Shown in pieces: positions 12,357 to 23,443 of a DNA stretch of 64,000 bases; the stretch's first letter is position 1; every line of letters starts with the position of its first letter. The DNA comes from Physcia stellaris (Eukaryota; Ascomycota; Lecanoromycetes; Caliciales; Physciaceae), in NCBI GenBank assembly GCA_018902385.1, contig JABSSW010000008.1, positions 806,001 to 870,000 on the forward strand. The letters run 5' to 3'. The notes under the pieces are model-generated. The model saw only the letters and a list, made by a program, of their open reading frames with translations. It was not told where the DNA came from and ran no database searches. Made by a program: the position numbers and the translations under genes.

Positions 12357-12884
12357 TTGTCCAGCAGGTTCAATCAGTGCCAGGTGAAGAGATCCACAGT
12401 TCAGGCAGAGCCTGGTACTACTACGGAGTATTTATAGGTAAGAAGATGTCCGAACATTCACGGGTCTTGGCATGAGGATAAATACATATCCGTACGTAGC
12501 CGAGCCTGCCGAGGTAGCCCTGCATCTCCGAAGCAGTTATTACATTCTAAGTGGCACGATCATGTTACTACAGTCTATATCTTCATTCACTGTTTCCAGA
12601 GTCTCGTATTGAATGGATGCCACCTTCGTATATATCTGTTTTGTCGTCTAGATTTCCCATCGAGTTATCAGTATACAATCGCCATTATTGAACACAACAT
12701 TCTAGAACCCCTTCCATCACAACACTTCCCTACCTATAGCTGATAGGCAGTATCGCGCCCAAAGCTTGACGGCACTATGGCCTTGTGCGCCGCGTCAATC
12801 TCATGAGGCACGTCAGTAAAAGACGATCTTCAATCGTCTGATATCTGTCTCCCGTTCTATGGGTTAAAGAGATCAGAGTCTATC
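12357..12884. other. Intergenic region
   Basis: Space between two minus-strand genes. It should hold the F-box gene promoter and the esterase 3' UTR. Nothing else recognised. Confidence 0.5.
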
Positions 12885-13909
12885 CTAAGGCCATCCGAGT
12901 TTCTCTAGACTTGGTATCATATCTTTCGCTAGTAGGTTTTGAAAAGTAGATGTGGTATGCAGGTCAGTATGACTCCACCAGATACAATGAGAGGTGCCCT
13001 CTCCGCTGCAGGTAGCATCCCGAAAGCCGTAATGCTGAGGCGAATCCAAGACTCTGGTCATCCAGGCGTGAAAATCATAGATCGAGATGTCCGCCTGGAA
13101 AACCAGTTAGTATTTCACTTCTGTCAATTATCGACAGCTGATTTGTGAATGAAACATAAAAGGATCACCCACATCTACACGCGCGCCGGCCCAATGGTTG
13201 ATACGTTGAGCAAGTGCTCCATTGAAGTTATTGATATAATCGGAACATCTCTTAGCATCCTCTTGGCCCTTAGATATGTACGGTGGCGAACGATCGAAAG
13301 GCGGAATGCCAATGAACAGGAATCTGCGGGCTCCGTCATCATACAACTCGTTCACGTATTGGAAATAGGCGTCAAGGAGCTCTGGGATCCGAGTTGCAGG
13401 ATCCGAGTCCTTGTATGAAGATTGAATACTGTCAAAGTATCAGAGTAAGACTTATACACCTCCCTTGGATGGTAACCCACTCATTGATACCAAAAAGTAT
13501 CGTAAAGATACTGAAATCTGAGGTCCATCCATCTGGACGGTCTTTCTGAGTGGAATATTTGGGTCGAAACAGCTGCTCTACTTGCTCCTGAAGAGTGTTG
13601 ATCTGCGGAACACCTGTCTTTACGATGGAATCTGTAATCGTGGCTCCACCGGACGCGAAATTATATGAAAGAACAAGGGTTTCATTGTAGTTCGCAACAA
13701 GGAAGTCAATGTAATTTGGTCCTCCGCTGAAAGTCCCACCAGCTATCGGAAAGCATTATCAGTAGTGTTTACCTTCTGTCAAGTCTCCGAAGGCCTACAT
13801 GTGTCTGAGAAGGCTGTCCCGTATTCAGGGTTACCGAGAGCATCGACAGAAGAGGGCTGGACACCATTGATATTGAACCCAGTATCAGTGTATGAATCTC
13901 CGCTAGTAC
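12885..13909 (-). CDS. Secreted-type SGNH/GDSL esterase, CE16-like (5' end incomplete)
   Basis: Exons 13909-13799, 13742-13481, 13428-13173 and 13094-12885 (stop 12885-12887), with three short introns whose phases agree. Block I is GDSYTDTGFN with the nucleophile Ser. Glycine block: GGTFSGGPNYIDFL. Block III, GINDIQSSY, is created only by splicing across 13480-13429. Block V near the C-terminus is WWSHTDLHTT, supplying the catalytic His. This is the pattern of carbohydrate esterase family 16 acetylesterases, which remove acetyl groups from plant or microbial polysaccharides. The first exon is unresolved. A hydrophobic start at 14032 (MLSYHSIHYFAGLLTVVSA) looks like a signal peptide, but I could not find a junction that joins it cleanly to block I. 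The Asp usually three residues before the His is replaced by Thr, with an Asp at -2 instead. Confidence 0.8.
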
Positions 13910-14032
13910 CTGTTAGCCCATAATATGGTCGAGACAATGGTTATGAGTGGCTTGCAATGAAAACAGATGTATCTGAGCGGATACTACAGTCAACAAGCCA
14001 GCGAAGTAATGAATAGAATGGTAGGATAACAT

Positions 14033-16096
14033 AATGGAAATCAAGTACGCTGCAACTACATGGAGAAACCTCAAAGAAACTTGAAGTACCCGGAGACAAG
14101 TCAAACATCATTTGGGGTATACGTAAAGTGAAATGACAAGGCTATGGATGGTGAGATAGCAGGGGCTTTGTGCGCAGCACTCTGAAACCAACGAGTGATC
14201 AGCACTGCCTCAATTGGATGGATTCTAACCAAGTTTGTGCTGTTTATAGTCAAACAAGGACTTCTCTTATGTCCAAAGTCAGCGTAACAATAATGTGCTT
14301 TCCAGTCGACATCCAGGATGACGATAAAGTTTTTCGAAGGACCACTCGCTCCTGACATACACGAGTGCCGATCTTTTGTCGAAATAAGTTCGTCCGCCTT
14401 TTGAACAGCTCATTTGCAGATGCAATCAACTGATCTTTGGAAGTTTTGATCTCCCAAGTCAAGCTACCATCGGTTCATTCTGAGATGCGCACTGAACCAA
14501 GAATGATTCCGAGGACCGGTCGCTGCCACATTGAAAAGCCCTCGCCGCGGACCAAATCGAGTGCGGTAAGAAGAGATCATTTTGACGCTACGTTGCTTGT
14601 CGCCAGAAAGTATACGAATAGGTACAGTCTGTACAGCGAAGGGATTGACACTTTCCTCAAGCCATACCTTCAATTTTATGTTTTTCAGGTGAAGTAGAGA
14701 GGGACCCTCGGGACTAAAATTGTACTCTGTACGCTAGACCAAATTGAGGAATCTCGACCAACCTAACCCAAGACGGGAAGCCGTGAGAGAAAAGAGAATA
14801 ATTAGCACAGGGGTAGGAGGCACGAAATCGAGGCCCAATAGGTCAATAATCGAGTGTAATGCTCCTGGTGTAAGGAGTGGTTAATTATGACCATCTGGGA
14901 GGATGCTACAGGCGGTTTTGTAGAAGGCCCACTGCCAAGCATTTAAGGCTAGTCACGTGCAACTCGCTTAATGGCCAATTACCGGTTTCTTGTTACTCCC
15001 CTTCAACAGTGAGACTACACTACTACTATCTCAAAGTCGTGCAACCGTCAAACCAAGAACATCTACGGACATGGAGGTTCAAAAAGTACATGACAACATG
15101 GAGCTCGTTTGTGTATCCAATATCCATATCTCACCGTCAGCCGAATAGCGTACATTCTGAGGCCATTTCCTTAGATGGCCGCGAGGTGATTTTTGTCGTC
15201 GTCTTCCCAATTTACCAAGGTAGTCCTATTGCGCAGCCCGTAGATACACATCAGATATCTTGGAAGTGTGGTTCTCCCCTCCATCTTCAAGTCTTTCATC
15301 GCGCGCAGACAAGGCCCCTTGTATTTGTGTACACGACCCAAGGATTAAGTGCTCATTCTGTGACCCTTTCCCACTCTCTGAGAAAAGAGTGGTATTAGCA
15401 GCTGTGAGCTATTGGCGAAGTGTCCAATACGGACCGTCGAACGTAAAGAGACCTGAAACATAACCATCTTGACGAATCTCAGCGCGAGCAGAATAGTCCG
15501 CTACGCAACGCTCAGGATCCAGCATCCTGAGCTAGTCCAGTCGTCTGGCACATAATTATCCTTCCTTGCTCTCGCTACCGCTTACAGACCCTCCGCTCTG
15601 AAGAGTTTATATGCAATCATGCAAAGTGGAAACAGACTCGATGACGTCCTGCCACATGAAGATGTCTCTGACTTGTTGGCAACCTCCGTGATCTAAATCG
15701 GGTAACGGTTCCACGTAGCCAGTTGATGTTGAGTTTCAGACATAGCTATCTTTCTGGTTGCCGCTCAGAGACTCTTGCTCAACGATAGATGGATGACGGT
15801 TTTGTTTCCTAGATCGCCTGTAACAGGTATGTACTGCCAATGATCGACGAGCAGGCGGTTGGCAATGAGTATCGCCGTAAACATTGTGGGTTGTCAACGT
15901 CTTTTCGATCTAATCAAACAGTATGGAATCATCGATAGCTTTCCAAAGACTTGATTTCGTGTCCTAGTTTACAAGCAAACAAGCATGCAACATCATCTAT
16001 CCATTACACTAATCAAAACCAAGCTCCTTCTCTACATGCAAGGGCAACCGGAAGCGAAATTTCCGTCACCAAGACCCACGGGTATGTGCACGGTTT
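14033..16096. other. 2-kb intergenic region
   Basis: Holds the promoter and possibly the unresolved first exon of the esterase. Open frames such as the one at about 14877-15398 (+) have no family resemblance, no signal peptide and odd composition. I see no transposon ends or RNA genes. Confidence 0.45.
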
Positions 16097-16821
16097 TCAC
16101 ACCCTATTACCTTCTTCAGTCCATTGGATAGACCCTATGCCCCAATAAGGGTAGCAGGAATGCCCAGGCGAACTGTCAGGATTATTTCTCCAAGTTCGGT
16201 AACGATTGCCTTTACAATCAGGTTGGTCCCAATTGAAAAAATTGTCTTGATGGTCGAAAGTTTCATTACCCCAAGATATGTCCATCCCTTTCGCTTTCGC
16301 CTTCGGAACGAGGGGTGTATTGTGACATTTTTGATCTGCGTAATATTCCAAGTCAGAAAAACCTATATTTAATCTCCAGATCCAGGGAGCCAGGATATGT
16401 GGTTATGACAAAGGGTGCATAGTCGCAGATGAAGGAAAATAAAGTCTGAGATGTACTTACCTCCCAGATTGATGCGTTTAACGATGGGCTTGCCTCCGCA
16501 TCCACTGTTGTCGTGAATCTCCACCCAGGCGTCCTTCGTAATATCACGCGAATAGATTTGAGTGACTGAGTCATTAGACTCTGAACCGGGGGTGGAGGTG
16601 GGATTCATTGTCGTTGGCAATGGTAGGGTCGCCGTAGGGGTAGCTTGCACCGGCTCACCGAGCGTGGTAGTGCTATCCGGGTCAAAACTTAGCGGAGTCC
16701 CGAGAATAGTTGTGCTTTCCGGGCTCGAGGATGATGCTGAGCTGGCGGGGAGGGCGACGATTCCCTGGAAGGAGCTCATGATGCCCAAAAGGGCGGTGAG
16801 GGAGAGTGTCGTGGAATGCAT
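16097..16821 (-). CDS. Small secreted protein of unknown function
   Basis: Two exons (16821-16461 and 16335-16097) give 199 residues; the 125-bp intron has a GTAAGT donor and a GCAG acceptor. The signal peptide is MHSTTLSLTALLGIMSSFQGIVALP. A Ser/Thr/Pro-rich linker (about residues 25-90) resembles an O-glycosylated stalk and contains loosely repeated TILGTPLSFDPDSTT-like units. The C-terminal domain (about 95-199) has four cysteines (SGCGG, KCHN, DCKG, SCYP) and many aromatic residues (FFNWDQPDCKGNRYRTW). I do not recognise the family. Secretion, small size and even Cys number fit an extracellular binding or effector-like protein, but that is only a guess. Confidence 0.7.
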
Positions 16822-18291
16822 AGTAGCTGCTTGGTTGTGTTCAGGTTGTTGATGGTCGGAGGTGAGGGAGGTATGATGGTCGTGAGTAGCCTTCTGTGTC
16901 CTGTTGGCTAGGAGATTGCGTCTTAGAGCCTGCTACGACGGGGGATTGGGGGCAGAGTAGAGTGTAGGAATAATATGTGTAGATTCGTACTGGCCTGCAG
17001 AGTAAGAGGTACTTTTGTGGGGAAAGAACAATGGGAAGGTGCTTGGAGACAGCTTTTATAGGCAAAGAGATGCTGACCCAGAGGGCTTATGAGTGCTGAC
17101 TTGACGTGATCATGAAACAAAGGGAACATGAATGGATGAACTGTGAACAGGGAATTCTTCTCAAGAACTCTTCACGAGCTGCGTGAAAAGTATCAATAAT
17201 GAGACCAAGGGTACATCATAGCTTGATGACTATGAAACAGCTTTGTTGATGATTCCTTCCGATCCGAAAATCGATTGCAAGTAGACGCCCCGGAGAACGT
17301 ACGTCTGGGGTTTGTGAAAGAATCGCAGTGTTTCGGAGCCTGAGAACTGTTACGAGAATCCTCGCAAGCACTGCTCAAGCAGCCGTTTCCTATTCGGAAG
17401 TATATCTTAGGAAGTATATCTTGACAAAGGTAGCTTTATACGCCATTGTGAGCGAATCCTCTCCGATTACTGCTAGAATGTCTCTAAAGGTATCCTGTAT
17501 TTATATCTTCATCAAGGAAAAAGCATAATCACAGGGTAGAAATCTCAGCATGTGCCTAAGAAAAGCAGGACCACCAAAAAATCTACTCAAATTAGCTTTA
17601 TCAGGCCGTACCCTGTCCGAGTAAGCTGCCGCATTTTCCAGGCTCATAACATACTCCGTTGCTGGATATAAAACCTTCATACGGCATCAATGTGCCCGTC
17701 AATATGCCGTGGCCCAGCCAAAGCTAGTTTTCGCTGAAAACCGGCGATATAGAATTGGACAGTAGGTTACCTAAGATCTAACATATATCTAAAGGAACTT
17801 CTCGTATAAACTTGCGCTTGATCCTGGATTTACGCAAGCTGTTAAGTGATGGGAGTCTTGCATACGGCTCGTCCTGAACATATGACGACCTTGACAATCT
17901 TCTTCTCCGCCAAGTGCAATCGCACGTTGGCCGCAATGGAAGTGACCATGTACTGTAATATAGGCTTTGAGCTGGTAATATAACTTCCTTTAGTATAGCC
18001 GCCTTCGTGAACGGTCAACCTTACGTTGGAATGATGTTGAGATTGAATCTGCCTCGTCATGGTAAAATTGAGCCTCCCGAAGCTATACCCTTATCTTTAA
18101 GGTGCAGCTTTGGGTTTCCTAGAGGACGTGGTCCTCGAGGTCTGCTGCTCTGTAGGGACTTGATTTCGCAGACCTTACTGACTGCAGAAGGTTCTGGAGC
18201 TATCCTTACTCCAGCTTGACGACTATATTATGGGCTTGCAATAGAGCTTTGAAAGGAAGAAAAATCCATGATCTGCGGCCGGTAGCTGCGA
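16822..18291. other. 1.5-kb intergenic region
   Basis: Promoter side of the small secreted protein and 3' side of CBP3. Several short open frames, none convincing; no repeats or RNA genes recognised. Confidence 0.5.
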
Positions 18292-19390
18292 TCATCGCGC
18301 TGCTTGTGCGTTCTTCGATTCTGGCTTGCCTGAAATTGGCTCGTCTAGCGATGCCATCATCCTACTCCTCTCCATGACTCCCGCCCTCTCGGTACCAGGA
18401 TCACCAAAAACTACTTCACCACCTGCGATCGCGTCGTCTTGCATGCCATCCAAGCCCTTGAGGACCCCACGCATATAGCTGACAACGTCGCCCAAGTGGC
18501 GGAAATCCACGTTCTCATCGGCCTTGAAAATATTTCTCCATATTGCGGTTGCTAGAACGGCGTCTCCCCTAATCAAACCCTCGTCGTATCCCGCCAAAAG
18601 ACCTCGCCACTGGACGAATAGATCCTTCAAATATTTATTGCGAATGGCTCGTGAATGAACGTTATGGATCGTAACCATGCGATCCTCAGCGGTGTAGAAA
18701 AAGTGGTTGAGAAGATGCTGATGCCAGGTTGGCGCATGCTCCGCAGGAAAGCATCGCATGCGAACAGTCAATAGGTACATGTGTAGGAATGTTACTTGTG
18801 CCCAGGTATTGAACGTGGGAGTCAAGCCTAGAGCTGGTTTTGGATCAGCCTTTCGTTCACCTGTAAGCGTGTAGCACTTATTCTTACTCTCGTACCACCA
18901 TCCACTCCCTACGCCTAGATCCTCGCCGTCCTTGGTCTTTGGTAATGATGCGTCTTTTTCATTTCGCTGAGGGATGGAGTAAGCCGCCTGACGGCCGCAT
19001 TCTTTAATTAGCTTTTCAGTGACACCATAAGCCACATATGTTTCAGTGACTGAAGGTAGGCGCTTCCGCGCCTCAACTGCTAGCTTTTGTGCTGTGCTTG
19101 CAGTATCTATAGGTACCTGGTTTGTACTCCTAGATTTTTGTGGTTGAGGTTCCGCCGACTCAGCTGTGGCAGTTGTCCGTGAACGAGCGGGAGAGGCGGC
19201 GGTTTGTGCAAGTGACAACGAGGTGGAGAATGATTGAGAAGCTCTGTGATTGAGCGTCTGGACAAGCTGATGATTAGCCTATTTCTTCATATGCACAGGA
19301 GCTAGGAGAATGCACCAATCGCTCCGGATGGCCTTGCTGGCGCAGTACTCGCGACCAAGTTCTGCAACAATTGCTTAACATGATCTTCAT
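18292..19390 (-). CDS. CBP3: Mitochondrial cytochrome bc1 assembly factor Cbp3 (UQCC1 family)
   Basis: Cbp3 works with Cbp6 at the mitochondrial ribosome to receive newly made cytochrome b and deliver it to complex III. The ubiquinol-cytochrome c chaperone domain is clear: WWYESKNKCYTL, FNTWAQVTFLHMYLLTVRMR, HQHLLNHFFYTAEDRM, YLKDLFVQWRGLLAGYDEGL and DAVLATAIWRNIF. The main exon is 19257-18292. A first exon at 19390-19316 (ATG at 19390, or in frame at 19381) joins in phase 0 across an intron at 19315-19258. It gives an Arg-rich, Asp/Glu-poor presequence (CCRTWSRVLRQQ) as expected for mitochondrial import. First exon inferred; the family is certain. Confidence 0.9.
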
Positions 19391-19635
19391 GGGCTTCGCT
19401 ACACCGAATTCTGATCGAGCTGCAATTTTTGTAGGTAAATCGGTTGATGCGGTCATGACCTAAACACGATCTGGCTTGGCGCAAATCTAGTGAACGCGCC
19501 AGTCAAGTCGCGCAAAAGAATCGTATGGTGTAGCGGCATCTACGTGATATGTCACTGGCATCATTGTCTGAAAGCTTTGAGACGCCTTACAGTGACTCTC
19601 TTTACATTGATTTCCTCGGGAATGGCCCTTTAGCT

Positions 19636-20562
19636 CTATGCCACAAATAAATGCTCTTGTGTCTTCTCCACTACAGGCAAGAGGTCACTCAAATTGTTCG
19701 GTTCTCGCAGTTGAGCCGGCGCATCCAGACCTTTCATACATAATTTCTGCTTGATATCAATATCTATGCCCTCTGTATATAATATTGGGAGGAAGCTATG
19801 TACCTGGCGAATGACTTCGTATTTATCTTCTTTCGCAACATACTCCCTGATAACCTCACCGGTCGCAAATTCAACGTACACCCTAGTGTCTCGTATCCTG
19901 ACCAAAACGTTGTCGAGCCGCATGAAGAATCGACAGAGCAGTAGCAATCGTGCAGGCATTACCCGTATCTTACACGAAAGAAGTGTGATACCATTATCAG
20001 CCATCTCGTCCTCATACAACATGATCTCGTCAAAGAAGACGATAGGGTCTGGCCGCTTCAGGAGCTCGAGTGGTATGGATTTGTCGGTAGATTGGAAGGC
20101 CGGCGCCGATTGGCGAAGGGTACCTCTATAGTTTGTGCTATAGGACCAGTCGAATGGTTTGACAACTTCCGTGATATCCTCATGTTTCTTTTCTCTACCT
20201 CGACTCAGCATTTCTTGGTCTCACAGTCCGCTTCAACCCGCGTACCGAGTGCTTTGCCATTCTTTTGAGTGCGCGACCTGCAACATTGATCCTGAGGTTT
20301 TGTCAACTTTATCGAGTGCGTCGAAGGTATTGAAATTTAATCCCCATCCGGTGCCAATATGCTCTATGGAAACAGAATTATCGCCGAATATCATCTCAGG
20401 CGGTGTGATACCCAGCTGCTTCGTCATCGCATCGATAGGCTCAGCTTTCAGAATGGGGAACTTTCGCGTCGTGACTTTGAACCCTTGTTGAGTGATTGAG
20501 CTTCCAGCGTCAGAAGCGGAGGGCGCAAGCAAGCTCGACGCTCGCTGGCCGTTCACTGCCAT
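19636..20562 (-). CDS. TIP41: TIP41-like regulator of PP2A/TOR signalling
   Basis: Tip41 binds Tap42 or PP2A-type phosphatases and takes part in TORC1 signalling. The ATG is at 20560-20562. Recognisable family segments: GFKVTTRKFPILKAEPID, GITPPEMIFGDNSVSIEH, VAHSKEWQSTR, VVKPFDWSYSTNYRGTL, PDPIVFFDEIMLYEDEMADNG and RVMPARLLLLCRFFMRLDNVLVRIRDTR. One intron starts at 20245 (GTACGC). The acceptor is either 20204 or, more likely, 20195, both in the right phase; they differ by three residues. The upstream neighbour is an Aurora kinase gene on the other strand, with under 300 bp between start codons. Confidence 0.93.
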
Positions 20563-20856
20563 GGCGAATCGCGGCAGACTTATCGATCCATGGAGCTCAA
20601 CATGATCGTAACCATTGCTGGATCTGAAGATCGTTTTGGTGCAGTGCTGAAACTGCCATCATTAGACTCCTTATCGTAACCCTAATCTGGGCGCTTTAAT
20701 CACCACGGCAACGGAGTCAACAAAGCTCATCCGAAGAGAATCGCCCATCAACTGAGAGTGGATCCCTTGCTGTCAACGCAACGTAATAACTGGCTTTTTC
20801 CACAGCTCTGTACAGTCATCAACAGCTGCTACTCGCGCTTCTGGTCCTACATAAAT
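20563..20856. promoter_or_regulatory. Shared divergent promoter TIP41 / Aurora kinase
   Basis: The 294 bp between the two start codons must hold both promoters and both 5' leaders. I see no TATA box and no clear symmetric motif. Confidence 0.6.
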
Positions 20857-22233
20857 ATGGCGATTCGAGCGATCGAGTCTCGCTTGGAGCAACTATCCGT
20901 CAATGATGAGAATGAGCCTTCAAATGGCGGTATCCTGTATCAGAAGTCTAAAGTTAGTATTACCCATTGGGAACCTTGATAAATATCGTATCCTGATCAT
21001 TTAATAGGGATCTTTGTCTATCGCAACATCGGCGCTGGGTCAAGCTACACAGCTCATATCGAATCCCAACCGCTCCAACCTCTTGAAAGTTGCGATTCAC
21101 AACAACAATGAGACTATCACCAAATCGTCGACGGTTGCCACCGTCAATGTTGTCTCACAAGCATCTCAATGGCGAAACTCCAACATGCCACAGGGCCCAT
21201 CCTCTCCTACCCATCAGAAGGGAAGCATGTCGTCCTCAGCTCGTTGCTCTAACGAAAGCATCGTACAACGGCTTTCGAACCCACCCATGTACGAGCAGCC
21301 ACAACCCAAAAAGTTTCATCTCGGAATGTTCGAGATTGGAAAGCCACTGGGAAAGGGCAAATTCGGGAGAGTCTACTTGGCCAAAGAGCGAACGACCGGC
21401 TTCGTCTGTGCATTGAAGGTGCTCCACAAAAGCGAATTACAGCAGGGCAAGGTCGAAAAGCAAGTGCGAAGAGAAATCGAAATCCATAGTAACCTACGAC
21501 ACCCTAACATCCTTCGCTTTTATGGACATTTTCATGACAGCAAACGAGTCTTCCTTATCCTTGAATTCGCTGGCAAAGGAGAGCTTTATAAACACCTGCG
21601 GAAAGAAACTAAGTTCCCCGAATGGAAAGCTGCTCAATATATTGCACAGATGGCTGCGGCTTTGAAGTACCTCCATAAGAAGCATGTTATGCACCGTGAT
21701 ATCAAGCCAGAAAACATACTCGTCGGTATACATGGTGAAATAAAGATATCCGACTTTGGCTGGAGTGTCCATGCGCCAAACAACCGAAGGAATACGATGT
21801 GTGGAACTCTGGACTACCTCCCACCGGAGATGTTGAAGCCCGGAAGCCAGGAAAACTACTACAATGAGAAGGTCGATTTGTGGAGCCTGGGCGTCCTCAC
21901 ATATGAATTCTTGGTCGGAGAGGCACCTTTTGAGGACACGCCAATTATGACACAAAAACGAATCGCCCGAGGTGAAATGACGGTGCCTAACTTCGTGAGT
22001 AGGGAGGCATCAGATCTCATTAAAAGAGTGAGTAGCCCCCAAAGCACGGTGCAATAGATGACTTGCTAACGTAATTGTAGCTACTAGTCCTAGACCCAGA
22101 TAGGCGAATATCTCTCGATGACGTCCAGAAGCACCCTTGGATCGTGAAGCATTGCGTGAAAGGCGAAAGGGCCACGCAAAGGAATTCAGGAGCGAAAGAG
22201 TCGAAACAAGCTGCGCAAGACTCTGGGTCCTAA
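20857..22233 (+). CDS. IPL1: Aurora serine/threonine kinase (Ipl1/Ark1)
   Basis: Mitotic kinase of the chromosomal passenger complex that corrects kinetochore-microtubule attachment. Three exons (20857-20952, 21008-22027, 22081-22233) give 422 residues, both introns in phase 0. The kinase domain starts near residue 135: glycine loop [17 protein letters not shown], catalytic Lys in [11 protein letters not shown], catalytic loop [19 protein letters not shown], activation loop [16 protein letters not shown] with the Aurora Thr, then [19 protein letters not shown]. The final exon carries [17 protein letters not shown], the usual end of the domain, plus a short polar tail. The N-terminal 130 residues are disordered, as in other Auroras. 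Confidence 0.96.
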
Positions 22234-22448
22234 GTGGAACGCGCCTCGACCTGATAATGAAGTATTCTGTCACTGGCTTGACCTTGGATTTTTCCGGAAT
22301 TCTTGGGAGGTTCGATCAGCGGGATCCTTGAAATGTAGCATAAATAGGAGTAGATGGGTGCTTTTCATTCTGCGAAAGCCCACCAAAGCCAGAGCAACGA
22401 CCGTGTTGCTCTCTCGATCAATCGTTGTCATTTAATTACGGTCGCTAT

Positions 22449-23261
22449 TCACCGGTAGATCTCGTCGAAAGGTCTTGTATCCGCGAAACAGCTGTCCCAG
22501 ACCTCGTTGACAATTCTTGCGGCGTGGGCTTCATCTTTACAATGAGGTCTACCCGCGACAGACAGAGTAGCTCTTCGTCTTACACACTCCTGGTGCTGTT
22601 GCGTAAGCTTCCATTGGCCTCTGGCGAAAAACTCCCGGGTCCATCTACATTCTCCACTTAGAGATGACGCCCGGATCTCTGTGCAGGCTGCATGCCTTAG
22701 GTTGTTCGTCCAGTCGACTTTGAATCGTAAATGATCGTATGCGTGCACCATCTCTGAGGGAATGTCAGCTTGAGATTCCACTCACACAAGTAACCATACC
22801 ATGTGCTAGTGAATCTTCAAGGAGACCTTGAGTAGGCACTGCATTTGCACATATCATGATACCATAGCGTGGATCGAACCCTGCGGTCTGCTGAGTGTGA
22901 CATCTTCGGCAGCGTATGTTCTGACTATTGAGGTCGCCGCCTAGCTGGTTGATTTTCTCGCTCATGAACCGTATCACTGGACCTGCGATTCATGTCATTG
23001 AGTCTACGCTCTTCCTCGATATCACAAGTCCGAGGGTCTGCCTACTATAGGCTAACAGGTAGTCTCTGTATTTTCACATCTCTTGCAGTCCGCCTCCTCG
23101 AAGCGGTCATCGCGCGCTTTGCGATACTGATTCTTCCCCTTGTCGCTCATGCGCCCCATCAGAAGCGTGAAGGTATTCCGCCATCGCGTCCAGCCATCAT
23201 CTCCAGGGATGAATCCAGTTTCTTCTTTCTCGGGCGGAGACTTGGGATTGTCGGCTGACAT
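22449..23261 (-). CDS. ATP23: Mitochondrial inner membrane protease Atp23 (M76)
   Basis: Metalloprotease of the intermembrane space that matures Atp6 and assists F0 assembly. Exons 23261-23057, 22982-22800 and 22753-22449 give 230 residues. The zinc motif HEMVH is completed by splicing (intron 22799-22754, 46 bp) and reads [18 protein letters not shown], the family hallmark. Upstream are [11 protein letters not shown] and [23 protein letters not shown], the conserved cysteines. The C-terminal part ([33 protein letters not shown]) also matches. ATG at 23259-23261 chosen; an in-frame start further upstream is not excluded. Confidence 0.95.
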
Positions 23262-23443
23262 GTCGATCGGGAGCGTGACCTGGTGGTGGTCGGATGTTCA
23301 AAGCGGGCACAGCGGGCAACTTTTTTGACGTCCGGGGCCAATCCTCAAATTTCCACCACAACAGACCGCTCAGACCTCAAGCAATCCCGAGTTTCACGAC
23401 TTAAAGAAGAAGCGATCTTAGCTACTGTTGAGTCGGGGCGTCA

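Noticed and set aside
14877-15398. 173-codon plus-strand open frame
   Set aside because: Composition is not protein-like, no domain or signal peptide, and it lies in a gene-poor interval.
19515-19560. tRNA A-box-like TGGTGTAGCGG
   Set aside because: No B-box (GGTTCGANTCC) follows at the right distance and no cloverleaf can be drawn.
22855-22885. B-box-like GGTTCGATCC on the minus strand
   Set aside because: It is part of the ATP23 coding sequence (AGFDPRYG) with no A-box or stem partners.
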